The notes beneath the pieces are model-generated. The model searched no databases, was not told the DNA's origin, and saw nothing but the letters and a program-made list of their open reading frames with translations. A stretch of DNA of 56,673 nucleotides from Sinorhizobium saheli (GTDB taxonomy: Bacteria > Pseudomonadota > Alphaproteobacteria > Rhizobiales > Rhizobiaceae). A program made the position numbers and the translations under genes. Positions 34,637 to 44,013 of this stretch are shown piece by piece. Numbering within the stretch: the stretch's first letter is position 1; each line of letters starts with the position of its first letter. The stretch lies in the NCBI RefSeq assembly GCF_001651875.1, contig NZ_LNQB01000090.1, forward strand, positions 1-56,673, given 5' to 3'.

Positions 34637-36139
34637 ATGGACGTGAAAACAAATACCGCGCAACAAACAACCCCGTTTGCCTTCCCGGCCTCGGCTGACG
34701 TCGTTCGCGACGCTCCGACGCAATTGTTCATCGGCGGCGAATGGGTCCCTGCAAGCGACGGCCGCACCTTTGCAGTGGCCGATCCCGCGACCGGAGAAGT
34801 GATCGCCAGCGTATCCGATGGCGACATCGCCGATGGGATATCTGCGGTCGACGCGGCGGAAAAGGCCTTTGCGGCCTGGAAGGCAACTTCGCCACGGCGT
34901 CGCTCGGACGTTTTGATGAAGTGCTTTCAGCTTGTGCTCGAAAAGGCCGAATGGCTGGCACAATTGATCACAGTGGAAAACGGCAAGGCGCTCGCGGACG
35001 CCAGATCGGAGGTCGCCTACGCGGCCGAGTTTTTCCGCTGGTACGCCGAAGAAGCCGTAAGGGCGCCAGGGGAATTCGGACCTGCCCCGGCCGGCGCCAA
35101 TCATATCATCGTGAACCATGAGCCAATTGGTATCGCCGTATTGGTAACGCCCTGGAACTTCCCGGCAGCGATGGCGACCCGAAAGATCGCTCCCGCATTG
35201 GCCGCGGGCTGCACATGCATCCTGAAGCCCGCAGCGGAGACCCCGCTGACGGCGCTGGCGATCGGCGAAATCATGCGGCAGGCAGGCGTTCCGGCCGGCG
35301 TGGTCAACATCGTGACAACGAAGAAAGCCGGACCCGTGGTCAGCGCCATGCTGCATGACAAGCGGGTACGGAAGCTGTCCTTTACCGGCTCGACAGGCGT
35401 CGGCCGGACACTGCTGCGCGAGGCTGCGGACCAGGTCGTCAGTTGCTCGATGGAACTCGGCGGCAATGCGCCCTTCGTCGTATTCGACGATGCCGACCTC
35501 GAGACCGCCGTCGCCGGGGCAATGGTTGCCAAGATGCGCAACGGCGGCGAGGCATGCACGGCTGCGAACCGTTTCTATGTGCAGAAGGGGATCCTGGCGG
35601 AGTTCACGCGGCGGTTTGCGGAAGAGATGGCCGCGCTCAAGGTCGGACCAGGACTGGCTCCGGATACGCGGCTCGGGCCGCTGATCACCGAGGCCGCGGT
35701 CGCCAAGGTGGAACGCCTGGTGGACGACGCCATCGCCAAGGGAGCCCGACTGGTGACTGGTGGCAGCCGGTTGAACGGCGACGGCTTCTATTATCCGCCG
35801 ACCGTACTCGCCGACGTTTCTCCCGACGCCGAGATCCTGCGCGAAGAAATCTTCGGGCCGGTTGCGCCGGTCATCGCATTCGAAACCGAGGACGAGGTCG
35901 TCCGGATGGCGAACGACACGGAATACGGCCTGGTGTCCTATGTGTTCAGCAGCGACCTCAAACGCGCGCTTGCGGTCGCCGGACGGCTGGAAAGCGGCAT
36001 GGTCGGGATCAACCGGGGCGTCGTCTCCGATGCTGCCGCCCCGTTCGGCGGCATGAAGCAGAGCGGCCTCGGCCGCGAGGGAAGCCACCACGGCATGCTC
36101 GAATATCTCGAAACGAAATACATCGCCGCAAGCTGGTAG
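34631..36139 (+). CDS. NAD(P)-dependent succinate-semialdehyde dehydrogenase family protein
   Basis: This 502-residue aldehyde dehydrogenase is of the GabD/SSADH type. The substrate-channel VTPWNFPAAMATRKIAPALA, nucleotide-binding FTGSTGVGRTLL, catalytic Glu in MELGGNAPFVVF and catalytic Cys in NGGEACTAANRFYV are present. The C-terminal PFGGMKQSGLGREGS follows. It probably oxidises the aldehyde generated by the upstream FAD oxidase to a carboxylate. A second possible ATG lies at 34637; neither has a clear ribosome site, which points to leader-poor translation. Confidence 0.88.
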   Translation: MVMDVKTNTAQQTTPFAFPASADVVRDAPTQLFIGGEWVPASDGRTFAVADPATGEVIASVSDGDIADGISAVDAAEKAFAAWKATSPRRRSDVLMKCFQLVLEKAEWLAQLITVENGKALADARSEVAYAAEFFRWYAEEAVRAPGEFGPAPAGANHIIVNHEPIGIAVLVTPWNFPAAMATRKIAPALAAGCTCILKPAAETPLTALAIGEIMRQAGVPAGVVNIVTTKKAGPVVSAMLHDKRVRKLSFTGSTGVGRTLLREAADQVVSCSMELGGNAPFVVFDDADLETAVAGAMVAKMRNGGEACTAANRFYVQKGILAEFTRRFAEEMAALKVGPGLAPDTRLGPLITEAAVAKVERLVDDAIAKGARLVTGGSRLNGDGFYYPPTVLADVSPDAEILREEIFGPVAPVIAFETEDEVVRMANDTEYGLVSYVFSSDLKRALAVAGRLESGMVGINRGVVSDAAAPFGGMKQSGLGREGSHHGMLEYLETKYIAASW

Positions 36140-36216
36140 GCGATGCCGACCGCTCCGTCCTTCTAACGTTATCGCCAGTTTCGTAACGAGGCGGAGGCGA
36201 CTGATGTAACCGTTAT

Positions 36217-36253
36217 CGGCGGGCTTGCAGGCATGTCCATGCCTGGGCCCGCC
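36217..36253. terminator. Bidirectional hairpin between convergent genes
   Basis: CGGCGGGC-TT-GCAGGCATG pairs with CATGCCTG-GG-CCCGCCG across a 2-nt loop, with one internal mismatch region. It lies between the ends of the dehydrogenase gene and the convergent Lrp gene and likely terminates both. Confidence 0.6.
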
Positions 36254-36337
36254 GTTACGCGCTTGTTCGACGATGATGAGAGAGCGGATGGAATAGCCTC
36301 GGCCTGCCGAGCAAAGTGTCTCGGTTTCGCGGGGACT

Positions 36338-36781
36338 CTATTTCCGGATTACAGAGGAGAGAGCAAAGGCGGTCAGCGTGTCGCGCACGCCGGACATCTC
36401 GGCTATCTGCTGCCAGATCTGCCGGATGCGGTCGGCCTCGGGAGACTCGACCCTGACGAGGAGGTCGAAGTCGCCGGTCATGACGTCGCAGGCTACGACC
36501 TCGGGGATTTTCCGCAGCGCCTGGATGACGTCGCCGCCCCTCATGCGATCGTGCCGGTAGACGAAGATCAGCGCGGTCGTGATGTGCTGGCTCCTCCCTC
36601 CATCGCCGGTGACGATCGTATATCCCTTGATGAAGCCTTCTCGCTCGAGACGTTCGATCCGCACGCGCACGGCGTTGCGGGAAAGGTTCACCTTCGCCGA
36701 CAACTCCGCGTGCGAGACTCGGGCGTTAGCCTTCAATTCGACCAGTATCTGTTCGTCCGTTCGATCGAGAAGATATTTCAT
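36338..36781 (-). CDS. Lrp/AsnC-family transcriptional regulator, second copy
   Basis: This 147-residue regulator has the head DRTDEQILVELKANARVSHA, the recognition helix in VNLSRNAVRVRIERLEREGF, and the RAM domain with CDVMTGDFDLLVRVESPEAD. It differs clearly from the Lrp protein encoded at 33920. It lies upstream in transcript direction of nothing but a hairpin, and just downstream of the aldehyde/homoserine dehydrogenase pair on the same strand, which it may control (context only). Confidence 0.87.
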   Translation of the reverse strand: MKYLLDRTDEQILVELKANARVSHAELSAKVNLSRNAVRVRIERLEREGFIKGYTIVTGDGGRSQHITTALIFVYRHDRMRGGDVIQALRKIPEVVACDVMTGDFDLLVRVESPEADRIRQIWQQIAEMSGVRDTLTAFALSSVIRK

Positions 36782-36968
36782 GGGGTTGGGGCCCGTCGAT
36801 TAGCCTGTAATGTCGGTCGTTGCCGAGCGGTAAGCTACCACGGCGATTTCCGGTAGGTAGGCTCTTTCCTTCCGGTCTGCAAATCGCTTCGCCGTCGAAG
36901 CCATTGTAAACGCGGCAAGCCCTCCTTTTCCGCGACCGGTCAGCTCGATGGAACGTAAGCGGCGCCTG

Positions 36969-38387
36969 TCACCGCTTCAGCCGATTGATGCAGACGACCT
37001 TCGGCTGGGTCATGTCTTCATAGGCGAACCGAACGCCTTCACGTCCCATGCTGCCGTATTTGAAGCCGCCAAAGGGCATCGCGTCGAAGCGGTAGTCGGA
37101 CGAGTCGTTGATCATCACACCCCCGGCGTCGATGTGCCGGGCGGCATCGAGAGCCTCCTCCAGATCGTTGGTGAAGATGCCGGCGTGGAGGCTGTATTCC
37201 GGGCCGTTTGCCAGCCGGATCGCCTCGTCCAGTTCATCGAACGGCTGCAGGATGACAATCGGCGCAAAGACCTCCTCGGTCCACAGGTCGCACGTTGCCG
37301 GTACGTTCTCCAGCACAGTTGGGGGGTAGAGCGTGCCGGAGCGCTTGTGCCCGCAAAGGAGCGTCGCGCCGGCGGCGATGGCACGCTCGACCATGGCAAC
37401 TGCCCGGCCGACCGCCTTTTCGGAAATCATCGGCCCGACGTCGGTGTCCGCTTCCATCGGATTGCCGGTCTTGAGTCTTGCGGTACGAGCGACGAAGGCT
37501 TCCTTGAACCGTTCATAGATCGGGCGCTGGACAAGGATCCGCTGGGTGCCGATGCAGTTCTGGCCGGCGGCCCAATAGGCACCCGACGCGCAGCCTTCAA
37601 CCGCCGCGTCAAAATCGCAGTCCTCCATGACGATGACCGGCGCATTTCCGCCGAGATCCATCGCGAGCTTCTTGAGGCCGGCACTCTTGGCGATGGCCTC
37701 GCCCGTCGCAAAACCGCCGGTGAAGGAGATCATCCGAACGTCCCTGGCCGAAACCAGCGCTCTGCCCAGGTCGGCGCCGCCGACGGCGACCGTGATGACC
37801 TCCTCCGGCAGCCCGCTTTCGAGCAGCACGTCCACCAGTCTGACGGCCGACAGAGGCGTAAGCTCCGAGGGCTTCAGGAGCACCGCATTGCCGCCGGCGA
37901 TCGCGGGGCCGAGCTTGTGGGCGACGAGATTGAGCGGGTCATTGTAGGGCGTGATCGCAGCGATGATGCCGAGCGGCTCGCGGGTGAACCAGCCCTGCCG
38001 GGATTCCGAGCCGGCATAGGAATCGAAGGGGATCACCTCGCCGGCGTTCCGCCTGGCTTCGTCCGCCGAGAGCTTCAACGTATTGACGCACCGCGTCGCC
38101 TCCTTACGGGCCTGGGTGATTGTCTTCCCGGCTTCCCGCACGATAAGGAGTGCAAATTCCTCCTTGCGGGCTTCCACGGTCGCCGCCGCCTTTTCGAGAA
38201 TTGCCGAGCGCGTGTGACGGGGCAGGCGGCGCGCGACCTGCGCGCCACGATTGGCGCGCTCAAGCAGCAGGTTCAAGCCGTCGGGACTGGTCTCGGAAAC
38301 CGTTCCGACAAAGCTGCCGTCGAAGGGATTGCTGACAATGATCTCGTCCACGGACGTCATCTTGCTGAGGGCGAGGCTCTGCATCAT
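36969..38387 (-). CDS. Aldehyde dehydrogenase, possibly for aspartate semialdehyde
   Basis: This 472-residue NAD(P)-dependent aldehyde dehydrogenase shows [45 protein letters not shown] and the nucleophile Cys in [14 protein letters not shown]. The usual catalytic Glu of ELGG is Asp here, a variant worth noting. The start overlaps the homoserine dehydrogenase stop as ATGA, so the enzymes are made together. The pairing suggests conversion of homoserine to aspartate semialdehyde, then to aspartate, a catabolic route described in Rhizobium leguminosarum; assignment is inference. Longer upstream frames are shadows of the neighbouring gene. Confidence 0.85.
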   Translation of the reverse strand: MMQSLALSKMTSVDEIIVSNPFDGSFVGTVSETSPDGLNLLLERANRGAQVARRLPRHTRSAILEKAAATVEARKEEFALLIVREAGKTITQARKEATRCVNTLKLSADEARRNAGEVIPFDSYAGSESRQGWFTREPLGIIAAITPYNDPLNLVAHKLGPAIAGGNAVLLKPSELTPLSAVRLVDVLLESGLPEEVITVAVGGADLGRALVSARDVRMISFTGGFATGEAIAKSAGLKKLAMDLGGNAPVIVMEDCDFDAAVEGCASGAYWAAGQNCIGTQRILVQRPIYERFKEAFVARTARLKTGNPMEADTDVGPMISEKAVGRAVAMVERAIAAGATLLCGHKRSGTLYPPTVLENVPATCDLWTEEVFAPIVILQPFDELDEAIRLANGPEYSLHAGIFTNDLEEALDAARHIDAGGVMINDSSDYRFDAMPFGGFKYGSMGREGVRFAYEDMTQPKVVCINRLKR

Positions 38388-39445
38388 GCGGCCTCCTTCG
38401 TGGCGGTGGCTGCCCGGGCGTTGTGGATGGCGACGATATCGGACAGCAGCGCATAGGCGGTCTCGATCCGGCCGGCGCCAGGGCCGGTGATGGTGACGGA
38501 GCCGAGCAGTTCGGTGTTGAGCGATATGGCATTGGTCGCGCCGTTTACACTGGCGAGGGGATGCTCGAGGGGAAGCTGCTTCGAAGAAACGGAGCCCGTT
38601 ACCGTCCCGTCGGCATTGCGGACCGCCGATCCGATCAGCTTCCAACGGCTATTTGCTGTCGCCGCGGTTTCGATATCGGAAGGGGAAAGCCCGGAGATGC
38701 CCGTGCACGCGACCTCCTCGGGCCTGAGGCTTGCGCCGAGCAGCTCGTTTGCGAGGATCACGACCTTCAGGCGAACGTCGAAACCTTCGACATCGGCCGT
38801 CGGGTCGGCCTCCGCATAGCCGAGTGCCTGGGCTTCCCTGACCGCCGTGGCGAAGTCGAGGCCAGCTTCCATGCGGCCGAGGACGAAGTTCGAAGTCCCG
38901 TTCAAGATGCCCTCGAAGCCTTTCACCTCCGCGCCCGCGAGCGTCTTTTCCGCCATGCGGATGACGGGGGTGCCGCTCATGACGGAGCCCTCATATTCGA
39001 AATGAACGCCGTTCGCCCTTGCAAGGGCCTTCAGCTCCGCAGCCGCGATCGCGACCGGCCCCTTGTTGGTGGTGACGACATGCTTGCCGGCCTGCAGGGC
39101 CCAGCGGCAGTGCGAAACGGCCGGCTCGCCGTCCTTCGGGTTCGTGAATGTCGCTTCGACGATGATGTCGGCAGGCGCGGTCTTGATGATCGTCTCGTTG
39201 TCGGCTTCCGCGCTGCCCCCGGAGAGCTGGCCGAAGCCGCCTTTGGCGAAGTTGGCTTCGACGAGGGTCCTGGCATCGAGGCCGTTCGGCGAAATAACCG
39301 ACCCGAGATGGAGGTCGCTGACAGCGACGATGTTCAGGCGGAAGCCGAGGTCTCGTTCCCAGAGCGGGTTCTTCGTCGCGATCAGCTCGGCCAAGGCGCG
39401 GTTGACGCCGCCAAACCCGATGAGAGCGATGTTGTAGATTGTCAT
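38384..39445 (-). CDS. Homoserine dehydrogenase, short form without ACT domain
   Basis: This 353-residue enzyme interconverts homoserine and aspartate 4-semialdehyde. It has the Rossmann start [16 protein letters not shown], the [12 protein letters not shown] motif with a catalytic-region Lys, [12 protein letters not shown], and the signature [18 protein letters not shown] with [17 protein letters not shown]. It is about 80 residues shorter than biosynthetic Hom because the regulatory ACT domain is absent, so threonine feedback is unlikely. This fits a catabolic role with the co-translated aldehyde dehydrogenase. It is probably the first gene of the operon; the 39446-39614 gap shows nothing certain. 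Confidence 0.92.
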   Translation of the reverse strand: MTIYNIALIGFGGVNRALAELIATKNPLWERDLGFRLNIVAVSDLHLGSVISPNGLDARTLVEANFAKGGFGQLSGGSAEADNETIIKTAPADIIVEATFTNPKDGEPAVSHCRWALQAGKHVVTTNKGPVAIAAAELKALARANGVHFEYEGSVMSGTPVIRMAEKTLAGAEVKGFEGILNGTSNFVLGRMEAGLDFATAVREAQALGYAEADPTADVEGFDVRLKVVILANELLGASLRPEEVACTGISGLSPSDIETAATANSRWKLIGSAVRNADGTVTGSVSSKQLPLEHPLASVNGATNAISLNTELLGSVTITGPGAGRIETAYALLSDIVAIHNARAATATKEAA

Positions 39446-39614
39446 CTTGCGTCCTCCGGTGAAGCATGTGTCCGCAATGATGAGATGCGGATCGCTCCGT
39501 CGGAACGGTGCAAAGAGACCAATCTGCTGTGCGTTTTGCTCGTAGCGCTGCCGCCTTGCCAGGCGGCTGCCGGTTTCAGGCGGCCGCGAGCGGGATCAAC
39601 GAATGATGTCCGGA

Positions 39615-39881
39615 TCAGCCAAAGCGGGACATCGATCTCGCGCGGGCCTTTGCGGCTTCTTCCTCGCGGTTGCGCGGCGGTTGCGACGTCTCGAGCGAAT
39701 CGAGCAGTTCGCGGGCGCATGCCGCGATCGAACTGACGGCGCGGTCAAAGGCAGCCTCGTTGCGCTTCGCCGGCCTGGTCGTTCCGCTCAGCTTGCGCAC
39801 GAACTGCAGCGCGGCGTCGCGGATTTCCTCGTCCGTCGCCGGCGGATCGAAATTGAACAGCGGTTTTATGTTTCGGCACAT
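39615..39881 (-). CDS. DUF2277 family protein
   Basis: This 88-residue cytoplasmic protein matches the DUF2277 family along its whole length: MCRNIKPLFNFDPPATDEEI, AALQFVRKLSG, NEAAFDRAVSSIA and the basic tail EEAAKARARSMSRF. The function of the family is unknown. It is monocistronic between the homoserine dehydrogenase promoter and the sensor kinase gene end. Confidence 0.85.
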   Translation of the reverse strand: MCRNIKPLFNFDPPATDEEIRDAALQFVRKLSGTTRPAKRNEAAFDRAVSSIAACARELLDSLETSQPPRNREEEAAKARARSMSRFG

Positions 39882-40007
39882 GACTTGCTCCCGGCCGTCC
39901 TGGCCCCCTTTCGACGCATGGCGGCTGTTTCCACCGATCGCGGCGCCCGACCAAGTATAGCGAATGGGAACGCAGAGTCATGCGCGCACGATCGGCCGCT
40001 GCGCAGT

Positions 40008-41264
40008 TCATTTGCGGGCGGCTTCCCGCGCCGGAAGCGTCACGACGAAACAGGCGCCGCCGCCGGACGAGGATTCGTAGCGGACCTTGCCGCCGTGGCG
40101 TTCGGCGATCTGGCGCACCAGCGCCAGGCCGAGGCCCCAGCCGCCCGCCGCCTCGCCGCGCCCGGAAGGCCGGTAGAACGGCTCGAAAACACGGTCGCCC
40201 TCGCTCTCCGGTATGCCCGGGCCGTGGTCGCTCACGCGGAGCTCCACGCTGCCGTCCGCCGGCGCGACCGTGGCCGTGACGGGCGGGCGACCGTGGCGCA
40301 GCGCGTTCTGCATGAGATTGCGGACGAGCCGCCCTATGAGGCGCGCATCGCCCGTGACGGTCGCCGGCGTGCCGGAAACCTCGACGCCGTTGCGCGCGCC
40401 TTCCTCCGAGACCAGGGCGAGCAGGTCGACGGGCTCCGGCGCATCGAGCTTCTCGACATGGTCGAGCCTGCTCGCCAGCAGGATCTCCTCGACGAGCGCG
40501 TCCAGCTCGGCGAGATTGCGGACGATCTCCTCCTTGCGGCTTTCGTCCGGCGCCTGCTCATAGAGGTCGATGGCGACGCGCAGGCGCGCAAGCGGCGAGC
40601 GCAGCTCGTGGCTGGCATTGGCAAGCAGGGCGCGGTGGGACCTGATCAGCCGCTCGACGTGATCGGCGGCCTTGTTGAAGCTCTTTGCCACCGCCGCCAC
40701 CTCGTCGCTGCCTGCTGCCGGCACGCGGGCGACGAAATCGCCTCTCCCCCAGGCGTCGACGCCGGCGCGCAGGCGCTCCAGCCGCCGGGTCAGGTGGCGC
40801 ACCACCGGATAGGCGGCGAGCCCGATGACGGCGGCGATCAGGGCGAGGTAGGCGAGCGGATTGCGCCCGACCGGACGGAAGGGCCGCGTCATGCGGGCGG
40901 TGACCGAGCGACCGTCGGGCAAGGTCGTCACCATGGTGTGGAAACTGTCCCTGCCGTGGTGCCAGCGCCCTTCCTGAACGTTGCGCGGGAGCGGTCTTCC
41001 GGCGCTGGCGATCAGCCTGCCATGCGGATCGTAGACCGCTATGTCGGCCTCGAAGGCGCGCGAAAGCCGCTTGAGCGTCGCCTCGATGGCCGGCCGGTCC
41101 ATGTCCGGCGGGATCAGCGCGGCGACGAAGCGCGCGCGTTGGCTCTGCCAGCCCTGGTCCTCCTCGCCCTGTCCGAGCCAGACGAAGGCAGCGCTGGCGA
41201 CGGCGACCGCCGCGAGGCTCGCCAGCAGCGTCAGGTAGATTTTCAGAAACAGCCGGCTGCGCAT
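40008..41264 (-). CDS. Sensor histidine kinase, Cpx/envelope-stress-like
   Basis: This 418-residue inner-membrane kinase has a first transmembrane segment (FLKIYLTLLASLAAVAVASA) and a periplasmic sensor of about 100 residues. A second membrane helix (LAYLALIAAVIGLAAYPVV) and a HAMP linker follow. The phosphorylated His lies in NASHELRSPLARLRVAID, and the ATP lid has VSDHGPGIPESEGDRVFEPF and GGWGLGLALVRQIAERHGG. An in-frame ATG at 41288 gives eight more residues. It lies 135 bp downstream of its response-regulator gene, across a RIME repeat. Confidence 0.9.
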   Translation of the reverse strand: MRSRLFLKIYLTLLASLAAVAVASAAFVWLGQGEEDQGWQSQRARFVAALIPPDMDRPAIEATLKRLSRAFEADIAVYDPHGRLIASAGRPLPRNVQEGRWHHGRDSFHTMVTTLPDGRSVTARMTRPFRPVGRNPLAYLALIAAVIGLAAYPVVRHLTRRLERLRAGVDAWGRGDFVARVPAAGSDEVAAVAKSFNKAADHVERLIRSHRALLANASHELRSPLARLRVAIDLYEQAPDESRKEEIVRNLAELDALVEEILLASRLDHVEKLDAPEPVDLLALVSEEGARNGVEVSGTPATVTGDARLIGRLVRNLMQNALRHGRPPVTATVAPADGSVELRVSDHGPGIPESEGDRVFEPFYRPSGRGEAAGGWGLGLALVRQIAERHGGKVRYESSSGGGACFVVTLPAREAARK

Positions 41265-41332
41265 CGATCGAGGTCTCTGTTCATGCATGTCGTTGCCGCG
41301 AAACGGCTGCATGCTTTCGGGCGACATGCAAC

Positions 41333-41402
41333 CGCTCTATCTGTTTGTTTTTGCCGCATTTGTGCGACGTCAGGTGATCCCACCTGACTGCAAAATGCTC
41401 TA
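41333..41402. repeat. RIME-like repeat, supplies response-regulator stop codon
   Basis: The CTCTATCTGTTTGTTTTTGC linker, inner palindrome CAGGTGATCCCACCTG and TGCAAAATGCTCTA end are intact, while the other palindrome (about 41286-41332) is replaced by an unrelated imperfect dyad. Read on the minus strand, its terminal TAG is the response-regulator stop codon. Confidence 0.83.
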
Positions 41403-42098
41403 TCTTTCTTCATCTTGAAAGCGGGCGAAGACATAGCCGGCGCCGCGCACGGTGATGATGCGGCGCGGATGCCTGGGATCGCTCTCGATGGCCGCCCGGA
41501 TGCGCGAGATATGGACGTCGATCGAGCGGTCGAAGGCATCCAGTTCCTCGCCCTTGACCGCATCCATCAACTGCTCGCGCGAGAGCGTGCGGCCGGCGCT
41601 CTCGGCAAGCGTCACGAGCAGGTCTAACTGGTAGCTGGTCAGCACGCATTCGCGTCCGTCGATCCTTGCCGAGCGGGACCCCGGATCGATCTCCAGCCGG
41701 CCGAAGCGCAGGATCCGCGACACCGCCGCGCCGCCGTTGCGGCGCCGCAGGATCGCCTTCAGCCGCGCCAGCAGTTCGCGCGGGTTGAAGGGCTTGGGCA
41801 GGTAGTCGTCCGCTCCGAGCTCCAGCCCGACGATGCGGTCCGTCTCCTCGCCCTTGGCCGTCAGCATCAGGATAGGCACGTCCGAGACCGCGCGCATCCG
41901 CCGGCAGGTCTCGAAGCCGTCGAGGTCCGGCAGCATGACGTCGAGGATCACGATGTCCGGCGCGCGGCGGCCGAGATCGGCGAGGCCGGCGGTGGCCGTC
42001 GCCGCGCTGTGGACCGTGTAGCCGTTTGCGGAGAGATAGTCGACGAGCATGGCGGAGAGACGCGTGTCGTCGTCAACGATCAGGACCTGTTCCGCCAT
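41400..42098 (-). CDS. Response regulator, OmpR/CpxR family
   Basis: This 232-residue DNA-binding regulator has an N-terminal receiver with acidic pocket VLIVDDD, phospho-acceptor Asp in IVILDVMLPDLDG, Thr in MLTAKG and Lys in DDYLPKPFNPREL. The C-terminal winged helix follows (LTSYQLDLLVTLAESAGRTL, FDRSIDVHISRIRAAI, VRGAGYVFARF). It is partnered by the downstream kinase and is divergent from no gene, but lies next to the Spy/CpxP-like gene it may control. Confidence 0.93.
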   Translation of the reverse strand: MAEQVLIVDDDTRLSAMLVDYLSANGYTVHSAATATAGLADLGRRAPDIVILDVMLPDLDGFETCRRMRAVSDVPILMLTAKGEETDRIVGLELGADDYLPKPFNPRELLARLKAILRRRNGGAAVSRILRFGRLEIDPGSRSARIDGRECVLTSYQLDLLVTLAESAGRTLSREQLMDAVKGEELDAFDRSIDVHISRIRAAIESDPRHPRRIITVRGAGYVFARFQDEER

Positions 42099-42188
42099 CG
42101 CTCCTCTGCTCCGTTCAACCGGCCCCAGCGCCGCGCGCCCTGCCGGACGCGCGGTGCTGTCATGAAAACACCGCGGCCGACTCTAGTC

Positions 42189-42737
42189 TTACCACCGGCC
42201 GCGGCCGCCGCGCTCCTTCAAATGCTCGACGAGCTTGGCGCGCTGTTCCGGCGTCAGCACTTCGGCGGCGTCGAGGAGCGCGGTCGTCATCTTCTGCGAG
42301 GCCTGGTCGATCGCCGCGATCCGCTCGCTGCGCAGCTTTTCCGCGGCGGCGCGGTCGATGGTCGGCCGGCCCAGGAGTTCGATAACCTCTTCGCGCGTCT
42401 CGCGGAAGTCCCGGAACGTCGGCCTGATCTCGGTACGCGCCTTGTCGATGATGTCCCAGAGCTTGTCTTCCTGCTCGGGCGTCGCATCGAGCTCGTCGAG
42501 CACGGAGCCGATCCGGTGTTCCATGAAGCCACCTCCCATATGCGCATGCATCATGTGGCCCCCCATGCCGAAACGACCCATGCCGAAGCCGAAATCGTCG
42601 CTGCGCGCGGCCGCAAAGCCGACCGCGCCGACCACCGCGACGGCCGCAAGGCCGCCGATCGCCGCACGCCGGCCCCATGCTTTTGCGCCGGGTACGCGCG
42701 CCGCCGGGCTCGCCAGGTTCCTGTCCTCGTTTTCCAT
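42189..42737 (-). CDS. Spy/CpxP-like periplasmic protein, Met/His-rich
   Basis: This 182-residue protein has an N-terminal signal anchor (RRAAIGGLAAVAVVGAVGFAA) and a Met/His/Gly-rich stretch (FGMGRFGMGGHMMHAHMGGG) that could bind copper or another metal. A helical LTXXQ-type domain follows (LDELDATPEQEDKLWDII and EVLTPEQRAKLVEHLKERGG). Such proteins are periplasmic chaperones or metal-stress accessory factors and feed back on Cpx-type kinases. Start 42737 follows AAGGAG. It is the first gene of a set with the regulator and kinase. Confidence 0.82.
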   Translation of the reverse strand: MENEDRNLASPAARVPGAKAWGRRAAIGGLAAVAVVGAVGFAAARSDDFGFGMGRFGMGGHMMHAHMGGGFMEHRIGSVLDELDATPEQEDKLWDIIDKARTEIRPTFRDFRETREEVIELLGRPTIDRAAAEKLRSERIAAIDQASQKMTTALLDAAEVLTPEQRAKLVEHLKERGGRGRW

Positions 42738-42963
42738 AGTCAGTCTCCTTTCACTCCGCAGCACCTGCTGCGATGAGGGAAAGCTAGAAGGGCAACGTTT
42801 CCAGCGTTCGGGGCGAATGTGAAGAAATGTAAAGCGGGAGTGGCATTGTGGTGGCGGGGCTCCCGCGCCGCTGCGGACGTGGAACACAAGGCGGAACCTG
42901 CGGCTCGAAGTAACGAGCCTCCGCTACAAGGAAGTCAGCTCACGCCTGCCAGATGTCTGTGCG

Positions 42964-43485
42964 TCAGGCCGTGCCGGCCTGCATTGTCATGGTCGTGAGA
43001 GCGGCGATGACCATGATGACGCCGTAGGGGATCTTGCGCGTGGAGCGGATCTCCTCGATGCGCATCGCTACGGAATAATGCGCGAGCTGCAGCGGCATCG
43101 GTAATTTTAGGGCAAGGAGCGTCGCGATTCCTCCGATCAACAGGAAGACGGCGAAGGGCAGCATGCCGTGCCAGCCGAGAAAGAGGCCGATCGGCAGGAA
43201 CAGCTTGGCATCGCCGGCGCCGAAGAGCCGGAAGGACCAGAGGGCGAAGCCGAGGATGAAGAGGAGGAGGCCGGCGCCGATATCGCCGGCGATGCCGGTC
43301 GAGGAGAAGAGCGCGGCGCCGACGTCTTCGGCCGCGAGCATCCCGGCCGTCGCGCCAACCGCGTAGACCGCGACGAGAGCGAGAATGACGGCATTCGGAA
43401 TTCTCCAGAAGCGGAAATCGCTCCAGGCGGCATGAAGAAAAAGCAGAGTCGCGATGGCGGTGATAATGTTGATTTTTTCCATCAT
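42964..43485 (-). CDS. cpaA: Prepilin peptidase CpaA/TadV (A24 family)
   Basis: This inner-membrane aspartic peptidase of about 173 residues cleaves the Flp pilin leader. The two catalytic aspartates are in AWSDFRFWRIPNA and LFGAGDAKLFLPIGL (GxGD motif), and about five hydrophobic helices are visible. It is shorter than type IV PilD and lacks the methylase domain, as usual for the Tad class. It is transcribed away from pilA. A GTG at 43512 could add nine residues, but the ATG pair at 43485-43480 is preferred; neither has a strong ribosome site. Confidence 0.88.
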   Translation of the reverse strand: MMEKINIITAIATLLFLHAAWSDFRFWRIPNAVILALVAVYAVGATAGMLAAEDVGAALFSSTGIAGDIGAGLLLFILGFALWSFRLFGAGDAKLFLPIGLFLGWHGMLPFAVFLLIGGIATLLALKLPMPLQLAHYSVAMRIEEIRSTRKIPYGVIMVIAALTTMTMQAGTA

Positions 43486-43795
43486 AATTTGCCAATTTTC
43501 ACGGGATGTCACGAAGTGAAAAGCATTGTTGTAATAATTATAGCTCGAAAGGGTTATGAGATTCCTAAAAGCATTGCCTGAATGGTACTATAAATATGAT
43601 TTTTCCCAATTATAACTAGCTATTCTGACGTTCTAACTTTAACCATAAAAGTAAAGCCCCAAAATGGCAATATGTTTTCAGTTGACGACGTAATCATTAA
43701 CGGACTATTAATTATAACAGTCAAAGAGGTGGTCTCGATGACGGGCGAGCCGGGGGAAATTGCGGCGCGCATGTATATTTTGGAGGTATTTCTCG
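43486..43795 (+). promoter_or_regulatory. AT-rich divergent promoter region of cpaA and pilA
   Basis: This 310-bp region is strikingly AT-rich compared with the rest of the window, with many A/T tracts (43540-43720). No gene is visible in it. It must hold the strong pilin promoter and the cpaA promoter. The composition suggests binding by nucleoid proteins or a regulator; no specific site is recognised. Confidence 0.55.
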
Positions 43796-43996
43796 ATGAA
43801 AGCTTTTTTGTCTAAAGTATCCGCTTTCGCGCGGGAAGAAGATGGCGTTGCGCTGTCCGAATATCTGGTGCTTCTCGGGCTTCTCGTGGGCGGCGTCATT
43901 GCCGCAGTGACTACGGCAGGCGGAAACCTGGCAACGGCATGGACAAACTGGGGCGGATGGTTCCTCGTGCTGGATGACGCGACTCCCGCCGGCTGA
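43796..43996 (+). CDS. pilA: Flp/Fap pilin
   Basis: This 66-residue protein is the major Tad pilus subunit. A short charged leader (MKAFLSKVSAFAREEDG) precedes the cleavage site. The mature start VALSEYLVLLGLLVGGVIAA carries the conserved Glu-Tyr pair and hydrophobic helix that pack the fibre core. A GGAGG site 8 bp upstream supports start 43796. A stem-loop follows the gene, which should give more pilin than assembly proteins. Confidence 0.92.
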   Translation: MKAFLSKVSAFAREEDGVALSEYLVLLGLLVGGVIAAVTTAGGNLATAWTNWGGWFLVLDDATPAG

Positions 43997-44013
43997 TTGG
44001 GGGAATGTTAAGA

